DNA from: Stenotrophomonas maltophilia
GTDB lineage: Bacteria; Pseudomonadota; Gammaproteobacteria; Xanthomonadales; Xanthomonadaceae
Assembly: GCF_900186865.1 (NCBI RefSeq)
Contig: NZ_LT906480.1
Span: forward strand, 1,692,001 to 1,756,000
DNA length: 64,000 nucleotides
Reading direction: 5' to 3'
The position numbers and the translations under genes are program-made. Under the pieces are notes generated by a model. It was not told the origin of the DNA and did no database searches. It saw only the letters and a list, made by a program, of their open reading frames with translations. Shown here one piece after another: positions 1-9,952 of this stretch (positions are counted from its first letter, which is position 1; each line of letters opens with the position of its first letter).

Positions 1-1744
1 GGATGCCGACTTCGGCCAGGCCACCATTGCCATCTTCGCCATGGCGCACCTGCGCGCGCCAACCGACGCCGCCGGCGCTGCCGTCGCCAGGCACGGGCTG
101 GGTGACATCGGCCACCCAGCTCTGGCTGTCGCCATTGCGCTGGCTGGACAGGCTGGCCTGGCGGTTGTTGCCCAGGCTGGCGGTGACCGAGAGGTAGATG
201 CTGCGGTCATCGCTCTTGTCCAGGTTCTGGTTCACCGACAGGTACGCCGACCAGCGCTGGCTCCAGGTGCGCGACCAGAACAGGCTGGCGTAGCGGTTGT
301 CCTCGCCGTCGGGGTAGCGCAGGCGCAGGTAGCTGGCGCTGAGTGTGCCCAGCCGCAGCAGATCGGCGCCGACCGTGGCCTGTTCGCTGATGCTCGGCGG
401 CAGGTTGCCCTGCAGTGCGCCCAGGTCGCGGTAATCTCCATGGCTGCGCACGGTGCGCAGGTTGACGTTGAGCCGGCGGTTGTTCCAGCTGTAGCCCAGT
501 GCCCATTGCCCGCCCTGCAGGCCGTGATAGTCACTGTGCGCATAGGCGGCGTTGAACACGCCCGCGCCGCCGAGCAGTCACCAGCCGCCGATGCCGGCCT
601 GGGCCAGGCCACCGCCGCCTTCGGCATGTGCTTCGCTGGTGAAGGCATCGCTGACGCCGCCGCGCCAGCTGGCACTGGCCACGGTGCGATCGTCGTAGGC
701 GAAGGAGCGCTGGCCGAAATCCTCACGCAGGCGGCCAACGCCGACCGACCAGTCCGACAGGCCCTTGGCCAGCAGCTGCTGGGTGCCATAGAAACTGAAA
801 TCCAGCGTCTGCATGCGGCCGAACGCATCGGTCACCACCACCTGCGCATTGCCGGTGCCGCTGATGCCGGGCTGCGCGGCCAGCTGGAATGGACCGACCG
901 GCACCTGCCCGCTGTACTGGCGCAGGCCATCGACGTACAGCTCGACCGTGGACGGCACCACCGCCTGGCCGAGGAAGCTGGGCGTAGGGGTCAGCACGCG
1001 GTAGGGCTGCAGGCCGTAGTTGCGGCCGATCTGCAGGCCACCCATGCGCACGGGCCGGGTCCAATCGACGAAACCACTGTAGAAGTCGCCGACGTCCAGG
1101 GTCATCGCCCTGTCGGGGAAGTCCAGGCTCCACCGGGTGTCCAGGCGCACGCTCTCGCCACGCCAGCGGCGGTCACCGGATTGCTGGTAGCGGCGGCTGA
1201 TCGCGGTGTTCTCGAAGGTGCCGTTGCCGATCCCGAACAGGCGCAGTTCAGAGCTGAGACTGAGGTTGCCGAGCGTGTCGACCCGGCTGCCATACACGTC
1301 GTAGTTCAGCAGCAGGCCGGGCGAGGCGCTGCCGGCCGGTGTGCGGGTCTGCGGCTGGCTGAGCACGGTGGTCGGCAGGGTCAGCTTGTCCAGTGGCACG
1401 TCCAGGGCCAGGGTCTGCATATGCGCGTCGTAGCGCACCACGGCCCCGCTGATCTGGTCCAGATAGACCGGCGCATCGCCGCGGGCGCTGAAGCCGAGCT
1501 GGCGCAGCACTTCCGGGCTGGCCTGCAGCCGGCCACGGTTTTCGGTGAACGGCAGCAGGCCGCGCGGCGTGCTGTTGAGCGAGACGTCCAGGTAAAGCGT
1601 CTGGCTGGCGGTCAGGGGCGTGGGGGCAGGCAGGATCGCATCGGCCGACACCCCGGAGACATCCGCAGCCCCGGCAGCAGCCATGCCGGACACATCGGCG
1701 GCCTCGGTCGCCGCAGGAGCCAGGGCAGCCAACAGCGCGCCCAT
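1..1744 (-). pseudogene. Outer-membrane usher of a spore-coat-U type chaperone-usher pilus, interrupted by an in-frame TGA and cut by the window edge
   Basis: Ushers form the outer-membrane pore through which chaperone-bound pilin subunits are assembled. From ATG 1744 (GAGG six bases upstream, overlapping the chaperone stop) the product has a signal peptide (MGALLAALAPAATEA) and then the usher N-terminal and beta-barrel regions, with motifs such as YLDVSLN, PFTENRGRLQAS and VELYVDGLRQYSGQVPVGPF. Reading stops at a TGA at 578-580, directly after GIGGW, about 390 codons in, whereas ushers of this class usually have 750-850 residues. Beyond the TGA the same frame stays open to base 1 and still encodes usher-like sequence (LLGGAGVFNAAYAHSDYHG, later ASLFWSRTWSQRWSAYLSVN). 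A single nonsense substitution is therefore the simplest explanation; a sequencing error is possible. An alternative upstream ATG at 1798 overlaps the chaperone gene and lacks a good ribosome site. The C-terminus lies outside the window. Confidence 0.8.
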
Positions 1745-1751
1745 CAACGCC

Positions 1752-2501
1752 TCAGCGAGCCGGTGGTGGCGACAGCGGCGTCTGTTCCGACTCGCCATTG
1801 AGCTTGGCCGTGATCTGGTCGTTGTCGCGGTCGATGGCCGTGCGCTCGATCGGCCAGCGCATCACCTGCCCGGGCAGTACATACCCCAGCAGGCCGGGGT
1901 GCACGATGCGCGGACGCTGGGCGCTGCCCAGCGCCAGGTCGGCGATCTGTACATAGGCGTTGCCGGTGTTGGCTACCTCCACGCCATTGCGTCCGTCCTC
2001 CAGCCGGACCAGGCTGGCCTGCAGGCGCGGCGCCAGCTTGCCGCCCGAGGGTTGCACGAACACCGGAATCGAATAGCGCAGCACGAACTGCATGCCGTTG
2101 GCACGGGTCGCCAGGTCAGGCACTTCGTCGACGATCAGCCGGTAGTACTGCTGTGCCGCAGGCGGTTCGTGGTTCGGGCGCATCACCCGTACCAGCTGCT
2201 GCTGGCCAGCGCCCAGTTCCTGCATCGGAGGGGTGGCCAGCAGTTCATCGGTGGGCAGCAGTTGTTCCTGGCCATCCTGCTGTACCCAGCGGAAGACGCG
2301 CACCTGCAGCCTGACCGGCGAGGTGCCACTGTTGGTCAGCCACAGTTCGCCGGCGCGCTGGCGGGCCTCAAGCTGGAGGCTGGTGGGGGCGACCTGCAGG
2401 CTGGTGGCACCGGCAGGGGCGGTGGCCAGCAGGCAAAGGGCGAGCAGCGCCACGCCGGTGGCGCGCCACGGGCGGGGTCCGGCCATGCGGGCGTGCTCCA
2501 T
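1752..2501 (-). CDS. Periplasmic pilus-assembly chaperone (fimbria/pilus periplasmic chaperone, PapD fold)
   Basis: This chaperone caps pilin subunits in the periplasm and hands them to the adjacent usher. The predicted 249-residue product begins with a hydrophobic signal (VALLALCLLATAPAGATS). It then shows the N-terminal Ig-like domain of the family: LQVAPTSLQLEARQRAGELW, a V-R-L-Q-V-R-V-F-R-W strand, and the subunit-binding region VMRPNHEPPAAQQYYRLIVDEVP. The C-terminal domain (LQASLVRLEDGRNGVEVANTGNAYVQ) is typical of Csu-like archaic chaperones. The start ATG at 2501 overlaps the pilin stop as TGATG, implying translational coupling; a second in-frame ATG at 2486 is possible. Its own stop precedes the usher ATG by seven bases, so the three genes are one operon. 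Confidence 0.85.
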   Translation of the reverse strand: MEHARMAGPRPWRATGVALLALCLLATAPAGATSLQVAPTSLQLEARQRAGELWLTNSGTSPVRLQVRVFRWVQQDGQEQLLPTDELLATPPMQELGAGQQQLVRVMRPNHEPPAAQQYYRLIVDEVPDLATRANGMQFVLRYSIPVFVQPSGGKLAPRLQASLVRLEDGRNGVEVANTGNAYVQIADLALGSAQRPRIVHPGLLGYVLPGQVMRWPIERTAIDRDNDQITAKLNGESEQTPLSPPPAR

Positions 2502-3031
2502 CAATAGGTGATCGTGGCGGTGACCGTATCCAGGTAGTTGCCGGTGGCCGGGTTGTTGGTGCTCAGGTTCAGGATCTGGCCGTAGACGATGTAGGGCACG
2601 GCCAGGCCGGTGCCGATGCCGGCCTGGGTGTTGGTGCCTGAGGTGGCGCCCCAGACCAGGGTATGCGCGGCGTCCTGGTACAGCTGGTAGCCGACGAAGT
2701 TGTTGGCGGTCACCGCAGCATTGGTGTTCTTCATCCGGCGGGTGGCGACGTCGTTGGCGGTGCTGGCATTGGCGCCCGCGTTCAGCGAAATCGTGTACGG
2801 GGTCAGGGCCGAGCACTGGGCGGTCACCGTGCCCTGGCCCAGGGTGGGGGTCGCCGTGGTCGAGGCCGCCGTGCCGAAATCAACGTTGGTGGCGGCCGCG
2901 GCCGTGATCGTGCAGGCCTTGGTGACCACCAGGGTGACGTTGAAGGTCGTGGTATCGGCCGCCAGTGCGGGGCCGGCCAGCAACAGTCCGGTCAGGGCCC
3001 AGGCGAGCGGTGAGCGGAACGTGGATCGCAT
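2501..3031 (-). CDS. Spore coat U domain pilin subunit
   Basis: The 176-residue product has a clear signal peptide ending LLLAGPALAAD and then a spore coat U (SCPU) domain, as in CsuA/B and other archaic chaperone-usher pilins. Two cysteines (in VTKACTIT and VTAQCSAL) fit the conserved disulfide of the fold, and the C-terminal strand DTVTATITY is the expected usher/chaperone donor-strand partner. The ATG at 3031 has GGGAGG seven to eight bases upstream, better than the TTG six bases earlier. It is the first gene of the pilin-chaperone-usher operon. A tip adhesin, if any, would lie beyond the left edge. Because the usher is interrupted, the pilin may not be assembled in this strain. Confidence 0.85.
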   Translation of the reverse strand: MRSTFRSPLAWALTGLLLAGPALAADTTTFNVTLVVTKACTITAAAATNVDFGTAASTTATPTLGQGTVTAQCSALTPYTISLNAGANASTANDVATRRMKNTNAAVTANNFVGYQLYQDAAHTLVWGATSGTNTQAGIGTGLAVPYIVYGQILNLSTNNPATGNYLDTVTATITY

Positions 3032-3257
3032 GGACAACCTCCCTGACCCGAAGGTCTGTTGAACAAGGCGAAGGCGGCGCGTTCAGGGCCGCTTTGACGA
3101 CGGTCGCGGCCAGCTTGTGCGGGTAAGTGTCTGTAATCCGTGATAAACAGGCGTGCGAAAGGGTGGAGATCGTCACGCTTTCACTTTCCTTGCCGGAACC
3201 GTGCATGCCCCGGATCGCCAGTTGGGTGGCGTTCGTTCAGATTGCAGCCGGATCGGC

Positions 3258-3263
3258 GATAAT
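3258..3263 (+). promoter_or_regulatory. Possible -10 element (GATAAT) immediately upstream of map
   Basis: GATAAT ends only seven bases before the map ATG at 3271. A hexamer GTTCAG sits 17 bases upstream, a weak -35. If used, transcription would begin at or next to the A of the start codon, giving a leaderless or nearly leaderless mRNA; no Shine-Dalgarno is visible in this interval. This is inference from sequence only. Confidence 0.3.
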
Positions 3264-3270
3264 GGGCGCC

Positions 3271-4047
3271 ATGAGCGTGAATCTGAAAACCCCGCAGGAA
3301 ATCGAGATGATGCGCATCGCCGGCCGCCTGGCCAGCGAAGTGCTCGACATCGTCACCCCCCACGTCAAGCCCGGTGTCACCACCGAGGAGCTGGACCGCA
3401 TCTGCCACGACCACATCGTGAACGTGCAGGGCGCGATTCCGGCCAACGTCGGCTACCGCGGCTTCCCGAAGACCGTGTGCACCTCGGTCAACAACGTCAT
3501 CTGCCACGGCATTCCCAGCGAAGGGAAGGTGCTCAAGGATGGCGACATCATCAATATCGACGTTACCGTCATCAAGGACGGCTGGCACGGCGACACCAGC
3601 CGCATGTACTTCGTCGGCACGCCGTCGGTGATGGCCCGCCGCCTGGTGGAAACCACGTACGAAGCGATGTGGCGCGGCATCCGTGCGGTGCGTCCGGGCG
3701 CAACCCTGGGCGACATCGGCCATGCCATCCAGAGCTACGCCGAAGGCGAGCGTTTCAGCGTGGTGCGCGAGTACTGCGGCCACGGCATCGGCAAGGTCTA
3801 CCACGACGAGCCGCAGGTGGTGCATTACGGCCGCCCGGGCCAGGGCCTGGTGCTGCAGCCGGGCATGACCTTCACCATCGAGCCGATGATCAACGAGGGC
3901 ACCCGCTACAACAAGGTGCTGCCGGATGGCTGGACCGTGGTGACCAAGGACCGCAAGCTGTCGGCGCAGTGGGAGCACATGATCGCGGTCACCGAGACCG
4001 GCGTCGACGTGCTGACGCTGTCGCCGGGCGAGTCGCAGGTCTCCTGA
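3271..4047 (+). CDS. map: Methionine aminopeptidase, type I
   Basis: This cytosolic metalloenzyme removes the initiator methionine from nascent proteins. The 258-residue length matches bacterial type I MAPs (E. coli 264). The sequence carries the family landmarks: KTPQEIEMMRIAGRLASEVL at the N-terminus, the metal ligands in DIINIDVTVIKDGWHGDTSR (two Asp), the catalytic histidine region EYCGHGIGKVYHDEP, the ligand Glu in FTIEPMIN, and the final Glu in SAQWEHMIAVTE. The ATG at 3271 gives the family N-terminus; the frame remains open upstream but that extension has no family support. glnD starts two bases after the stop, so the genes are probably cotranscribed. Confidence 0.97.
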   Translation: MSVNLKTPQEIEMMRIAGRLASEVLDIVTPHVKPGVTTEELDRICHDHIVNVQGAIPANVGYRGFPKTVCTSVNNVICHGIPSEGKVLKDGDIINIDVTVIKDGWHGDTSRMYFVGTPSVMARRLVETTYEAMWRGIRAVRPGATLGDIGHAIQSYAEGERFSVVREYCGHGIGKVYHDEPQVVHYGRPGQGLVLQPGMTFTIEPMINEGTRYNKVLPDGWTVVTKDRKLSAQWEHMIAVTETGVDVLTLSPGESQVS

Positions 4048-4049
4048 GG

Positions 4050-6677
4050 ATGCTGCCGGCGAGTTCGCTGCTGGACACGCCGGCCGCGTCGCTCAACGAC
4101 CCGGACTGGGCTGCTGCTGCGCGCCAGGCGCTGCAGCAGGCCGACGCGCGCCTGTACCGCCGCTTCGACCAGGGCGACAACATCGAGCGCCTGCTGGCGC
4201 TGCGCGCGCGTGCCGCCGATCATCTGATCCGCCTGGCCTGGCAGCGCTGCCTGCCGGCCGACAGCGGCCTGTCGCTGTTCGCAGTGGGGGGGTATGGGCG
4301 CGGTGAACTGTTCCCGCGCTCGGACATCGACCTGCTGGTGTTCGGCGACCCGCCGGCACAGCTGGCACACGAATCCGCACTGGCGCGCCTGTTCGCGCTG
4401 CTGTGGGATTGCGGGCTGGCGGTCAGCCATGCGGTGCGCAGTGCCGCGCAGTGCCGCGAGGCTGCTGCCGACCAGACCGTGTTGACCGCGCTGATCGAAG
4501 CGCGTCCGATCCTGGCCGAGGACACTGCCCGCCGTGCGCTGCGCGAGGCCATCGACGACCGTGAGCTGTGGCCTGCACGTGCCTTCTTCCTGGCCAAGCT
4601 GGAAGAGCTGCGCAACCGCCACCAGCGTTTCGGCGACACCGCCGACAACCTGGAACCGGATCTCAAGGATGGCCCCGGCGGCCTGCGCGATCTCAACACG
4701 CTGGGCTGGATGGCGCTGCGCGCCTTCGGCGTGCGCGACCTGGAAGCGCTGGTCGGCCTGGGCCACCTGGGTGCCGACGAAGCGGCCGCGCTGAAGCGCG
4801 AGCGTGCGGTGCTGGCGCGGTTGCGGTTCGGCCTGCACCTGGTGGCACGCCGCCCGGAAGAGCGCCTGCGCTTCGATTACCAGAAGACCCTGGCCGCGCG
4901 CCTGGGCTTCGAAGACGATGCCGAGAATCTCGGTGTCGAAAAGATGATGCAGGGCTTCTACCGCGCCGCGCTGGTGGTACGCCGGATCAGCGACCGCCTG
5001 CTGCAGCGCTTCGAGGAACAGTTCGATGGCGAGGCGCAGCCGGAACCGCTGACCGTGGGTTTTTCCCTGCGACGCGGCTACCTGGCGGCCAATGATGCCG
5101 ATTGGCCGCGTGGCGATATCGGCCAGGTGTTCGCGCTGTTCTCCAGCTGGGCCAACAATCCGCAGGTGCGCGGCCTGCATTCGCTGACCGCGCGCGCGCT
5201 GGCCGAATCGCTGCCGCTGCTGCCGGCCTACGACCAGGCCGACTCCGATGCGCGCGAGCAGTTCCTGGCCCTGCTGCGTGGCCAGCGCCCGGTCGATACG
5301 CTTTCGCGCATGGCGCGGCTGGGCGTGCTCGGCCAGTGGATTCCGGCATTCGCCCAGGTCAGCGGGCGCATGCAGTTCGACCTGTTCCATGTCTATACGG
5401 TGGACCAGCACACGCTGATGGTCCTGCGCAACATCGGCCAGTTCGCCAGCAGCCGTGCCGACGAGCGCTTCTCGATCGCACATGAGGTGTGGCCGCGCCT
5501 GCGCAAGCCGGAGCTGTTGCTGCTGGCCGGCCTGTTCCATGACATTGCCAAGGGGCGCGGTGGCGACCACTCCGAACTGGGCGCGGTCGATGCGCGCGCG
5601 TTCTGCCAGGCGCATGCCCTGAGCATCTCCGACACCGAACTGGTGGCCTGGCTGGTCGAACAGCATCTGCGCATGTCGGTGACCGCGCAGAAGCAGGACA
5701 TCGCCGACCCGGTGGTGATCCATCGCTTTGCGACCCTGGTCGGCAGCCGCGACCGCCTCGACTATCTGTACCTGCTGACCTGTGCCGATATCGCCGGCAC
5801 CAGCCCGAAGCTGTGGAACGCGTGGAAGGACCGCCTGCTGGCCGACCTGTATTTCGCGACCCGGCGCGCGCTGCGTGAAGGCCTTGAGCACCCGGTGCCT
5901 GCCGCCGAGCGCGTGGCCGAGGCGCGTGACAGCGTGCGTGCGCTGGTGCGCGAGCAGGGCTACGACGATGCCACCATCGACCGCCAGTTCGCCGTGATGC
6001 CCGACGAAGGCTTCATCCGCCTGCGCCCGGAGCAGCTGGCCTGGCAGGCCGCCGCGCTGGTACCGGTGAAACAGGGCCAGGCGCTGGTGAAGGTGCGCCG
6101 CATCAGCGTCGACGACCCGGCATTGGAAGTGTTCGTGCATTCGCCGGACCGCGACGGCCTGTTCGCCGCCATCGTGATGACCCTGGACCGCAAGGGCTAC
6201 GGCATCCATCGCGCGCGCGTGCTGGATGGTCCGGCCGACACCATTTTCGATACCTTCGAAGTGAACCCGGCCGACAGCTTCGCCGATGGCAGCAGCGCCA
6301 ATCTGGAGGCCGCGCTGCGCGAGGCACTCAGTGGTGACCTGTCGCGCCTGCGCCCGTCGCGTCGGGTGGTGCCACGCCAGCTGCGCCATTTCCGCTTCGC
6401 CCCGCGCATCGAGTTCCGCGATGAACCGGGCGCAACCCGTTTTGCCCTGGTCGCACCTGACCGCCCCGGCCTGCTGGCCGACGTGGCGTTCGTGCTGCGC
6501 AACCAGGGCCTGCGCGTGCATGATGCGCGCATTGCCACGTTCGGCGAACGCGCCGAAGACACCTTCGTGATCAGTGACGAACACGACCTCCCCCTGACTG
6601 AACCTGCCCGGCAGCAGCTGCATGACGCGATGCTGGCCTGCCTGGACCCTGATCGAAACGCCGGAGACCCCGCCTGA
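4050..6677 (+). CDS. glnD: Bifunctional [protein-PII] uridylyltransferase / uridylyl-removing enzyme
   Basis: GlnD senses glutamine and adds or removes UMP on PII signal proteins, setting nitrogen status. The 875-residue protein has the expected order. A nucleotidyltransferase domain carries [17 protein letters not shown] near residue 79. A PII-uridylyltransferase linker carries [14 protein letters not shown]. An HD phosphohydrolase domain carries [17 protein letters not shown] near residue 495. Two C-terminal ACT glutamine-sensing domains lie near residues 690 and 797 ([31 protein letters not shown]). All signature residues appear present. ATG 4050 is two bases after the map stop, and its own stop overlaps the dapD start as TGATG. 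With asnB and its Asn attenuator 3.5 kb downstream, the region is rich in nitrogen-metabolism functions. Confidence 0.97.
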   Translation: MLPASSLLDTPAASLNDPDWAAAARQALQQADARLYRRFDQGDNIERLLALRARAADHLIRLAWQRCLPADSGLSLFAVGGYGRGELFPRSDIDLLVFGDPPAQLAHESALARLFALLWDCGLAVSHAVRSAAQCREAAADQTVLTALIEARPILAEDTARRALREAIDDRELWPARAFFLAKLEELRNRHQRFGDTADNLEPDLKDGPGGLRDLNTLGWMALRAFGVRDLEALVGLGHLGADEAAALKRERAVLARLRFGLHLVARRPEERLRFDYQKTLAARLGFEDDAENLGVEKMMQGFYRAALVVRRISDRLLQRFEEQFDGEAQPEPLTVGFSLRRGYLAANDADWPRGDIGQVFALFSSWANNPQVRGLHSLTARALAESLPLLPAYDQADSDAREQFLALLRGQRPVDTLSRMARLGVLGQWIPAFAQVSGRMQFDLFHVYTVDQHTLMVLRNIGQFASSRADERFSIAHEVWPRLRKPELLLLAGLFHDIAKGRGGDHSELGAVDARAFCQAHALSISDTELVAWLVEQHLRMSVTAQKQDIADPVVIHRFATLVGSRDRLDYLYLLTCADIAGTSPKLWNAWKDRLLADLYFATRRALREGLEHPVPAAERVAEARDSVRALVREQGYDDATIDRQFAVMPDEGFIRLRPEQLAWQAAALVPVKQGQALVKVRRISVDDPALEVFVHSPDRDGLFAAIVMTLDRKGYGIHRARVLDGPADTIFDTFEVNPADSFADGSSANLEAALREALSGDLSRLRPSRRVVPRQLRHFRFAPRIEFRDEPGATRFALVAPDRPGLLADVAFVLRNQGLRVHDARIATFGERAEDTFVISDEHDLPLTEPARQQLHDAMLACLDPDRNAGDPA

Positions 6678-7738
6678 TGGCCACCAAGCCTGTTAAGAAG
6701 ACTGCTGCCACCGCCAAGAGCGCAGCGGCCAAGAAGATTGCCGCCGTGCCGGCCGCGAAGAAGGCTGCCGCGCCGAAGAAAGCCGCAGCGGTGAAGGCGC
6801 CGGCGAAGAAGGTGGCGGCACCGAAGAAGGCCCCGGCCAAGAGTGCAGAAGCCGCACGCGCCGAAACCATCGCCCGCAAGTCGCTGCGCAAGCCGGCCAC
6901 GCCGGGCGTGGAAGAACTGAAGTTCGGCATCGAAAGTGCCTTCGAACGCCGCGCCACGCTGACCCTGCACGAACTGGAAGGCTCGACCAGGCCGCTGGTC
7001 AACCGTGTGATCGATGGCCTGGAAAGCGGCGAATTCCGCGTTGCCGAACCGGACGGCCATGGTGGCTGGAAGGTCAACGAGTGGTTGAAGAAGGCGGTGC
7101 TGCTGTACTTCCGCGTCAACGACATGGCCGTGGTCGATGCGCGCCCGGCGCCGTTCTGGGACAAGGTCGAATCGCGTTTTGCCGGCTATGACGAAGCGAA
7201 GTTCCGTCGTGGTGGCGTGCGCGTGGTGCCGGGCGCCATTGCCCGCCGCGGTACGTACTTCGGCAAGGACGTGGTGCTGATGCCGAGCTTCACCAACATC
7301 GGCGCCTATGTAGGTGAAGGCACCATGGTCGATACCTGGGCCACCGTGGGTTCCTGCGCCCAGATCGGCCAGCACTGCCACCTGTCCGGCGGCGCCGGCA
7401 TCGGCGGCGTGCTGGAACCGCTGCAGGCCAGCCCGACCATCATTGAAGACCACTGCTTCATCGGTGCGCGGTCGGAAGTGGTGGAAGGCGTAGTGGTTGG
7501 CCACCACAGTGTGATCGGCATGGGCGTGTTCCTCAGCCAGAGCACCCGCATCTACAACCGCGCGACCGGTGAGATCAGCTACGGCTACATCCCGCCGTAC
7601 AGCGTGGTGGTGTCCGGCTCGCTGCCGAGCAAGGACGGTACGCATTCGCTGTACTGCGCGGTGATCGTCAAGCAGGTTGATGCCAGGACCCGCAGCAAGA
7701 CCAGCGTCAACGACCTGCTGCGCGGCCTGGCCGACTGA
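6677..7738 (+). CDS. dapD: 2,3,4,5-tetrahydropyridine-2,6-dicarboxylate N-succinyltransferase with histone-H1-like N-terminal tail
   Basis: DapD succinylates tetrahydrodipicolinate in the lysine/diaminopimelate pathway. Residues from about 80 onward match the family: an alpha-helical N-domain ([18 protein letters not shown]), then the left-handed beta-helix of hexapeptide repeats with [40 protein letters not shown] and [17 protein letters not shown]. The protein has 353 residues against about 274 in E. coli. The extra roughly 75 residues are almost entirely Lys, Ala and Pro in PAKK/AAKK-type repeats like those of bacterial H1-like proteins. The ATG overlaps the glnD stop (TGATG). A start inside the tail would give a normal-sized enzyme, but codon usage is strongly coding throughout the tail and no better ribosome site is obvious. 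dapE lies two genes downstream. Confidence 0.93.
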   Translation: MATKPVKKTAATAKSAAAKKIAAVPAAKKAAAPKKAAAVKAPAKKVAAPKKAPAKSAEAARAETIARKSLRKPATPGVEELKFGIESAFERRATLTLHELEGSTRPLVNRVIDGLESGEFRVAEPDGHGGWKVNEWLKKAVLLYFRVNDMAVVDARPAPFWDKVESRFAGYDEAKFRRGGVRVVPGAIARRGTYFGKDVVLMPSFTNIGAYVGEGTMVDTWATVGSCAQIGQHCHLSGGAGIGGVLEPLQASPTIIEDHCFIGARSEVVEGVVVGHHSVIGMGVFLSQSTRIYNRATGEISYGYIPPYSVVVSGSLPSKDGTHSLYCAVIVKQVDARTRSKTSVNDLLRGLAD

Positions 7739-7740
7739 AG

Positions 7741-8129
7741 GTGGCTGCGCCGGAGGATCTGGCGCAGTCCGCGATCTACCGGCATCCGTCCGACACCCTG
7801 TTGGGGCGGATGCTGTACGCCCCGCGCTGGACCCGACTGCGCCGCGCACTGTCGCGGCGCTGGCCGATGCCGGCGCCGCCTTCGGTGGCCATCAGGCCCT
7901 CCTGCGTTTCCTCACCTGCCAGGACGAGGCCATCGCCCGCACCTGCGACTGTCGCTGGGCCAGCACCCGCATCGGGCTGCCGGTAGACCTCGACAGCCTG
8001 CAGCCGCTGCGCTTGGAACGCGAGCTGCAGTGCCCGCGTCTGCAGGCGATGGGCGTGGCGCTTGCATCGGGCCTGGCCTTCCGCTTGCCGAGAGTGCCGT
8101 TCCGGGTCGTGTCCGAGCGCCTGTTGTGA
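7741..8129 (+). pseudogene. Small unrecognised gene, probably frameshifted (about 129 codons before damage)
   Basis: I do not recognise a family. From GTG 7741, three bases after the dapD stop, one frame reads APEDLAQSAIYRHPSDTL and LLGRMLYAPRWTRLRRAL with very strong G/C third positions to about 7850. From about 7850 to the TGA at 8127-8129 the coding signal moves to another frame, reading ALADAGAAFGGHQALLRFL, then DEAIARTCDCRWASTRIG and LASGLAFRLPRVPFRVVSE. The shift equals loss of one base near 7840-7865 (CTGCGCCGCGCACTGTCGCG). Either strand error, real decay or programmed frameshifting would fit. It lies between dapD and the ArsC/Spx-like gene and probably belonged to the same operon. Confidence 0.5.
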
Positions 8130-8160
8130 GATTCTGGCCCTCTGTTTTCCAGCATCACAG

Positions 8161-8532
8161 ATGGCCATGAGCACCACTGTCTACGGTTTGAAGAACTGCG
8201 ATACCTGCAAGAAGGCGACCAAGTGGCTGGACCGCTTCGGCGTGCCGTACACCTTCGTCGACTACCGCGACAACAAGCCCAGCCCGGAAATGCTGCTGGC
8301 GTGGGCCGCGCAGCTGGGGGGGCTGGCGGCGATGGTCAACAAGTCCTCCACCACCTGGCGGCAGTTGCCGGACAACCGCAAGGCCGCGGACTCCGAGGCC
8401 GAATGGAAGCTGCTGCTGCGCGAGTATCCGCAGCTGATCAAGCGCCCGCTGGTGGTCACCGCCGATGGCAAGGCCAGCCAGGGTTTCAGTGACAATGGCT
8501 TCAAGGCACGCTTCGGCGTGGGCGACGCATGA
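8161..8532 (+). CDS. ArsC/Spx/YffB-family reductase-like protein
   Basis: The predicted 123-residue protein (121 if the second ATG at 8167 is used) has the thioredoxin-like fold of the ArsC/Spx/YffB family. The N-terminal motif [17 protein letters not shown] contains CxxC (Cys-Asp-Thr-Cys), followed by [20 protein letters not shown] and the conserved IKRPLVV segment with a basic residue. Members are variously annotated as arsenate reductase, Spx-like regulators or YffB, a glutathione-linked protein found beside dapE in many Gammaproteobacteria. The dapE neighbour here, with an ATGA overlap (8529-8532), favours the YffB subgroup over true arsenate reductase. There are no ars genes nearby. Confidence 0.85.
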   Translation: MAMSTTVYGLKNCDTCKKATKWLDRFGVPYTFVDYRDNKPSPEMLLAWAAQLGGLAAMVNKSSTTWRQLPDNRKAADSEAEWKLLLREYPQLIKRPLVVTADGKASQGFSDNGFKARFGVGDA

Positions 8533-9656
8533 GCGCGGTCCTCGACCTGACCTGCGAGCTGATTGCGCGACCTTCGGTAACGCCGGACGATGCTGGTTGC
8601 CAGGCGCTGTTGGCGGCGCGGCTGAAGCAGGCCGGATTCCAGTGCGATCATCTGCGCCTGGGCGACGTTGACAATCTGTGGGCGACCCATGGCCAGGGCG
8701 CGCCGGTGCTGGTTCTGCTGGGCCACACTGACGTGGTGCCCACCGGCCCGCGCGAGTCCTGGACCAGCGACCCGTTCACGCCGCAGATCCGCGATGGCGT
8801 GCTGTATGGGCGCGGTGCCGCCGACATGAAAGGCAGCGTGGCGGCGTTCGTGGTGGCCGCCGAGCAGTTCGTCGCCGACCATCCCGACCATCCCGGCACG
8901 CTGGCGGTACTGCTGACCAGCGACGAGGAGGGCGATGCCATCGATGGCGTGCGTCACGTCGCACGCCTGTTCGCCGCACGCGGGCAGCGCATCGACTGGT
9001 GCATCACCGGTGAGCCGTCGTCGACCGCGACGCTGGGCGATCTGCTGCGCGTGGGGCGTCGTGGCAGCCTGTCGGCCAAACTGCGCGTCCACGGCGTACA
9101 GGGCCATGTGGCGTATCCGGAGAAGGCACGCAACCCGATCCACCAGGCGGCGCCGGCCCTGGCCGAACTATGCGCGCGGCGCTGGGACGACGGCTACGAG
9201 AGTTTCCCGCCGACCAGCCTGCAGATCTCCAACATCCACGCCGGCACCGGTGCCAACAACGTGATTCCCGGTGAGCTCGACGTGGATTTCAACATCCGCT
9301 ACAACCCGCACTGGGATGCGCCTACGCTGGAGGCGGAGATCACCGCACTACTGGAACGGCATGGCCTGCAGTACACATTGAAGTGGCATCGAAGCGGCGA
9401 GCCGTTCTACACCCCGGAAGGCACGCTGCGCGCCATCGCCCGTGCGGTGCTGGCCGAGCACATCGGCCGCGCGCCAGAAGAAAGCACCGGCGGCGGCACC
9501 TCCGATGCACGCTTCATCGCGCCATTGGGCGCGCAATGCATCGAAGTAGGCCCGGTCAATGCCAGCATCCACCAGGTGGACGAGAACGTGCGCGTGGACG
9601 ATCTGGAAGCGTTGCCGGGGCTGTACCAGCGGCTGGTGGAACGGCTGCTGGTGTGA
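8529..9656 (+). CDS. dapE: Succinyl-diaminopimelate desuccinylase
   Basis: DapE is a cytosolic dinuclear zinc hydrolase that removes succinate from N-succinyl-LL-diaminopimelate, completing the branch begun by DapD. The 375-residue length equals E. coli DapE. Visible metal and catalytic residues lie in [12 protein letters not shown] (His, Asp), [11 protein letters not shown] (bridging Asp) and [11 protein letters not shown] (catalytic Glu and ligand Glu). The dimerisation lid follows ([16 protein letters not shown]), and a late ligand His is in [17 protein letters not shown] 8529 overlaps the preceding stop by four bases (ATGA), so translation is coupled to the ArsC/Spx-like gene. Confidence 0.97.
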   Translation: MSAVLDLTCELIARPSVTPDDAGCQALLAARLKQAGFQCDHLRLGDVDNLWATHGQGAPVLVLLGHTDVVPTGPRESWTSDPFTPQIRDGVLYGRGAADMKGSVAAFVVAAEQFVADHPDHPGTLAVLLTSDEEGDAIDGVRHVARLFAARGQRIDWCITGEPSSTATLGDLLRVGRRGSLSAKLRVHGVQGHVAYPEKARNPIHQAAPALAELCARRWDDGYESFPPTSLQISNIHAGTGANNVIPGELDVDFNIRYNPHWDAPTLEAEITALLERHGLQYTLKWHRSGEPFYTPEGTLRAIARAVLAEHIGRAPEESTGGGTSDARFIAPLGAQCIEVGPVNASIHQVDENVRVDDLEALPGLYQRLVERLLV

Positions 9657-9952
9657 GGAGGGTGGATGCCGATCGTCGGTCGGCACACCTTCCGCAGGAC
9701 TGCAGCCGGGCCCTGGTCCGAAAAGATGAGTAACGGCGGCATGATCGCCTTTTCCCAGTAGCTTGGCGCGGCCATGTAGAAGCGCTGCGCCTGGGGCCTG
9801 GCGAACAAGCCGGCCGCCGCTGGCAGGGCCGAAGGCGGGTGAGGGTCTGGTAGGCCGCCAGGCCCAGGCAGGGCAGGGCAACCAGTGCCCCGGTGCCTCG
9901 GTTGCCGACGCAACTGTTGCGCCGCGCTGGAAACCGGGGTAGGGTCGATGCC

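Noticed and set aside
2880..3206. Minus-strand frame extending upstream of the pilin gene
   Set aside because: It is in a different frame from the pilin, has poor codon bias and overlaps the pilin ribosome site and signal-peptide region.
8161..8532. Arsenate reductase (true ArsC)
   Set aside because: No ars genes nearby. The dapE neighbour and CDTC motif fit the YffB/Spx-like branch better.
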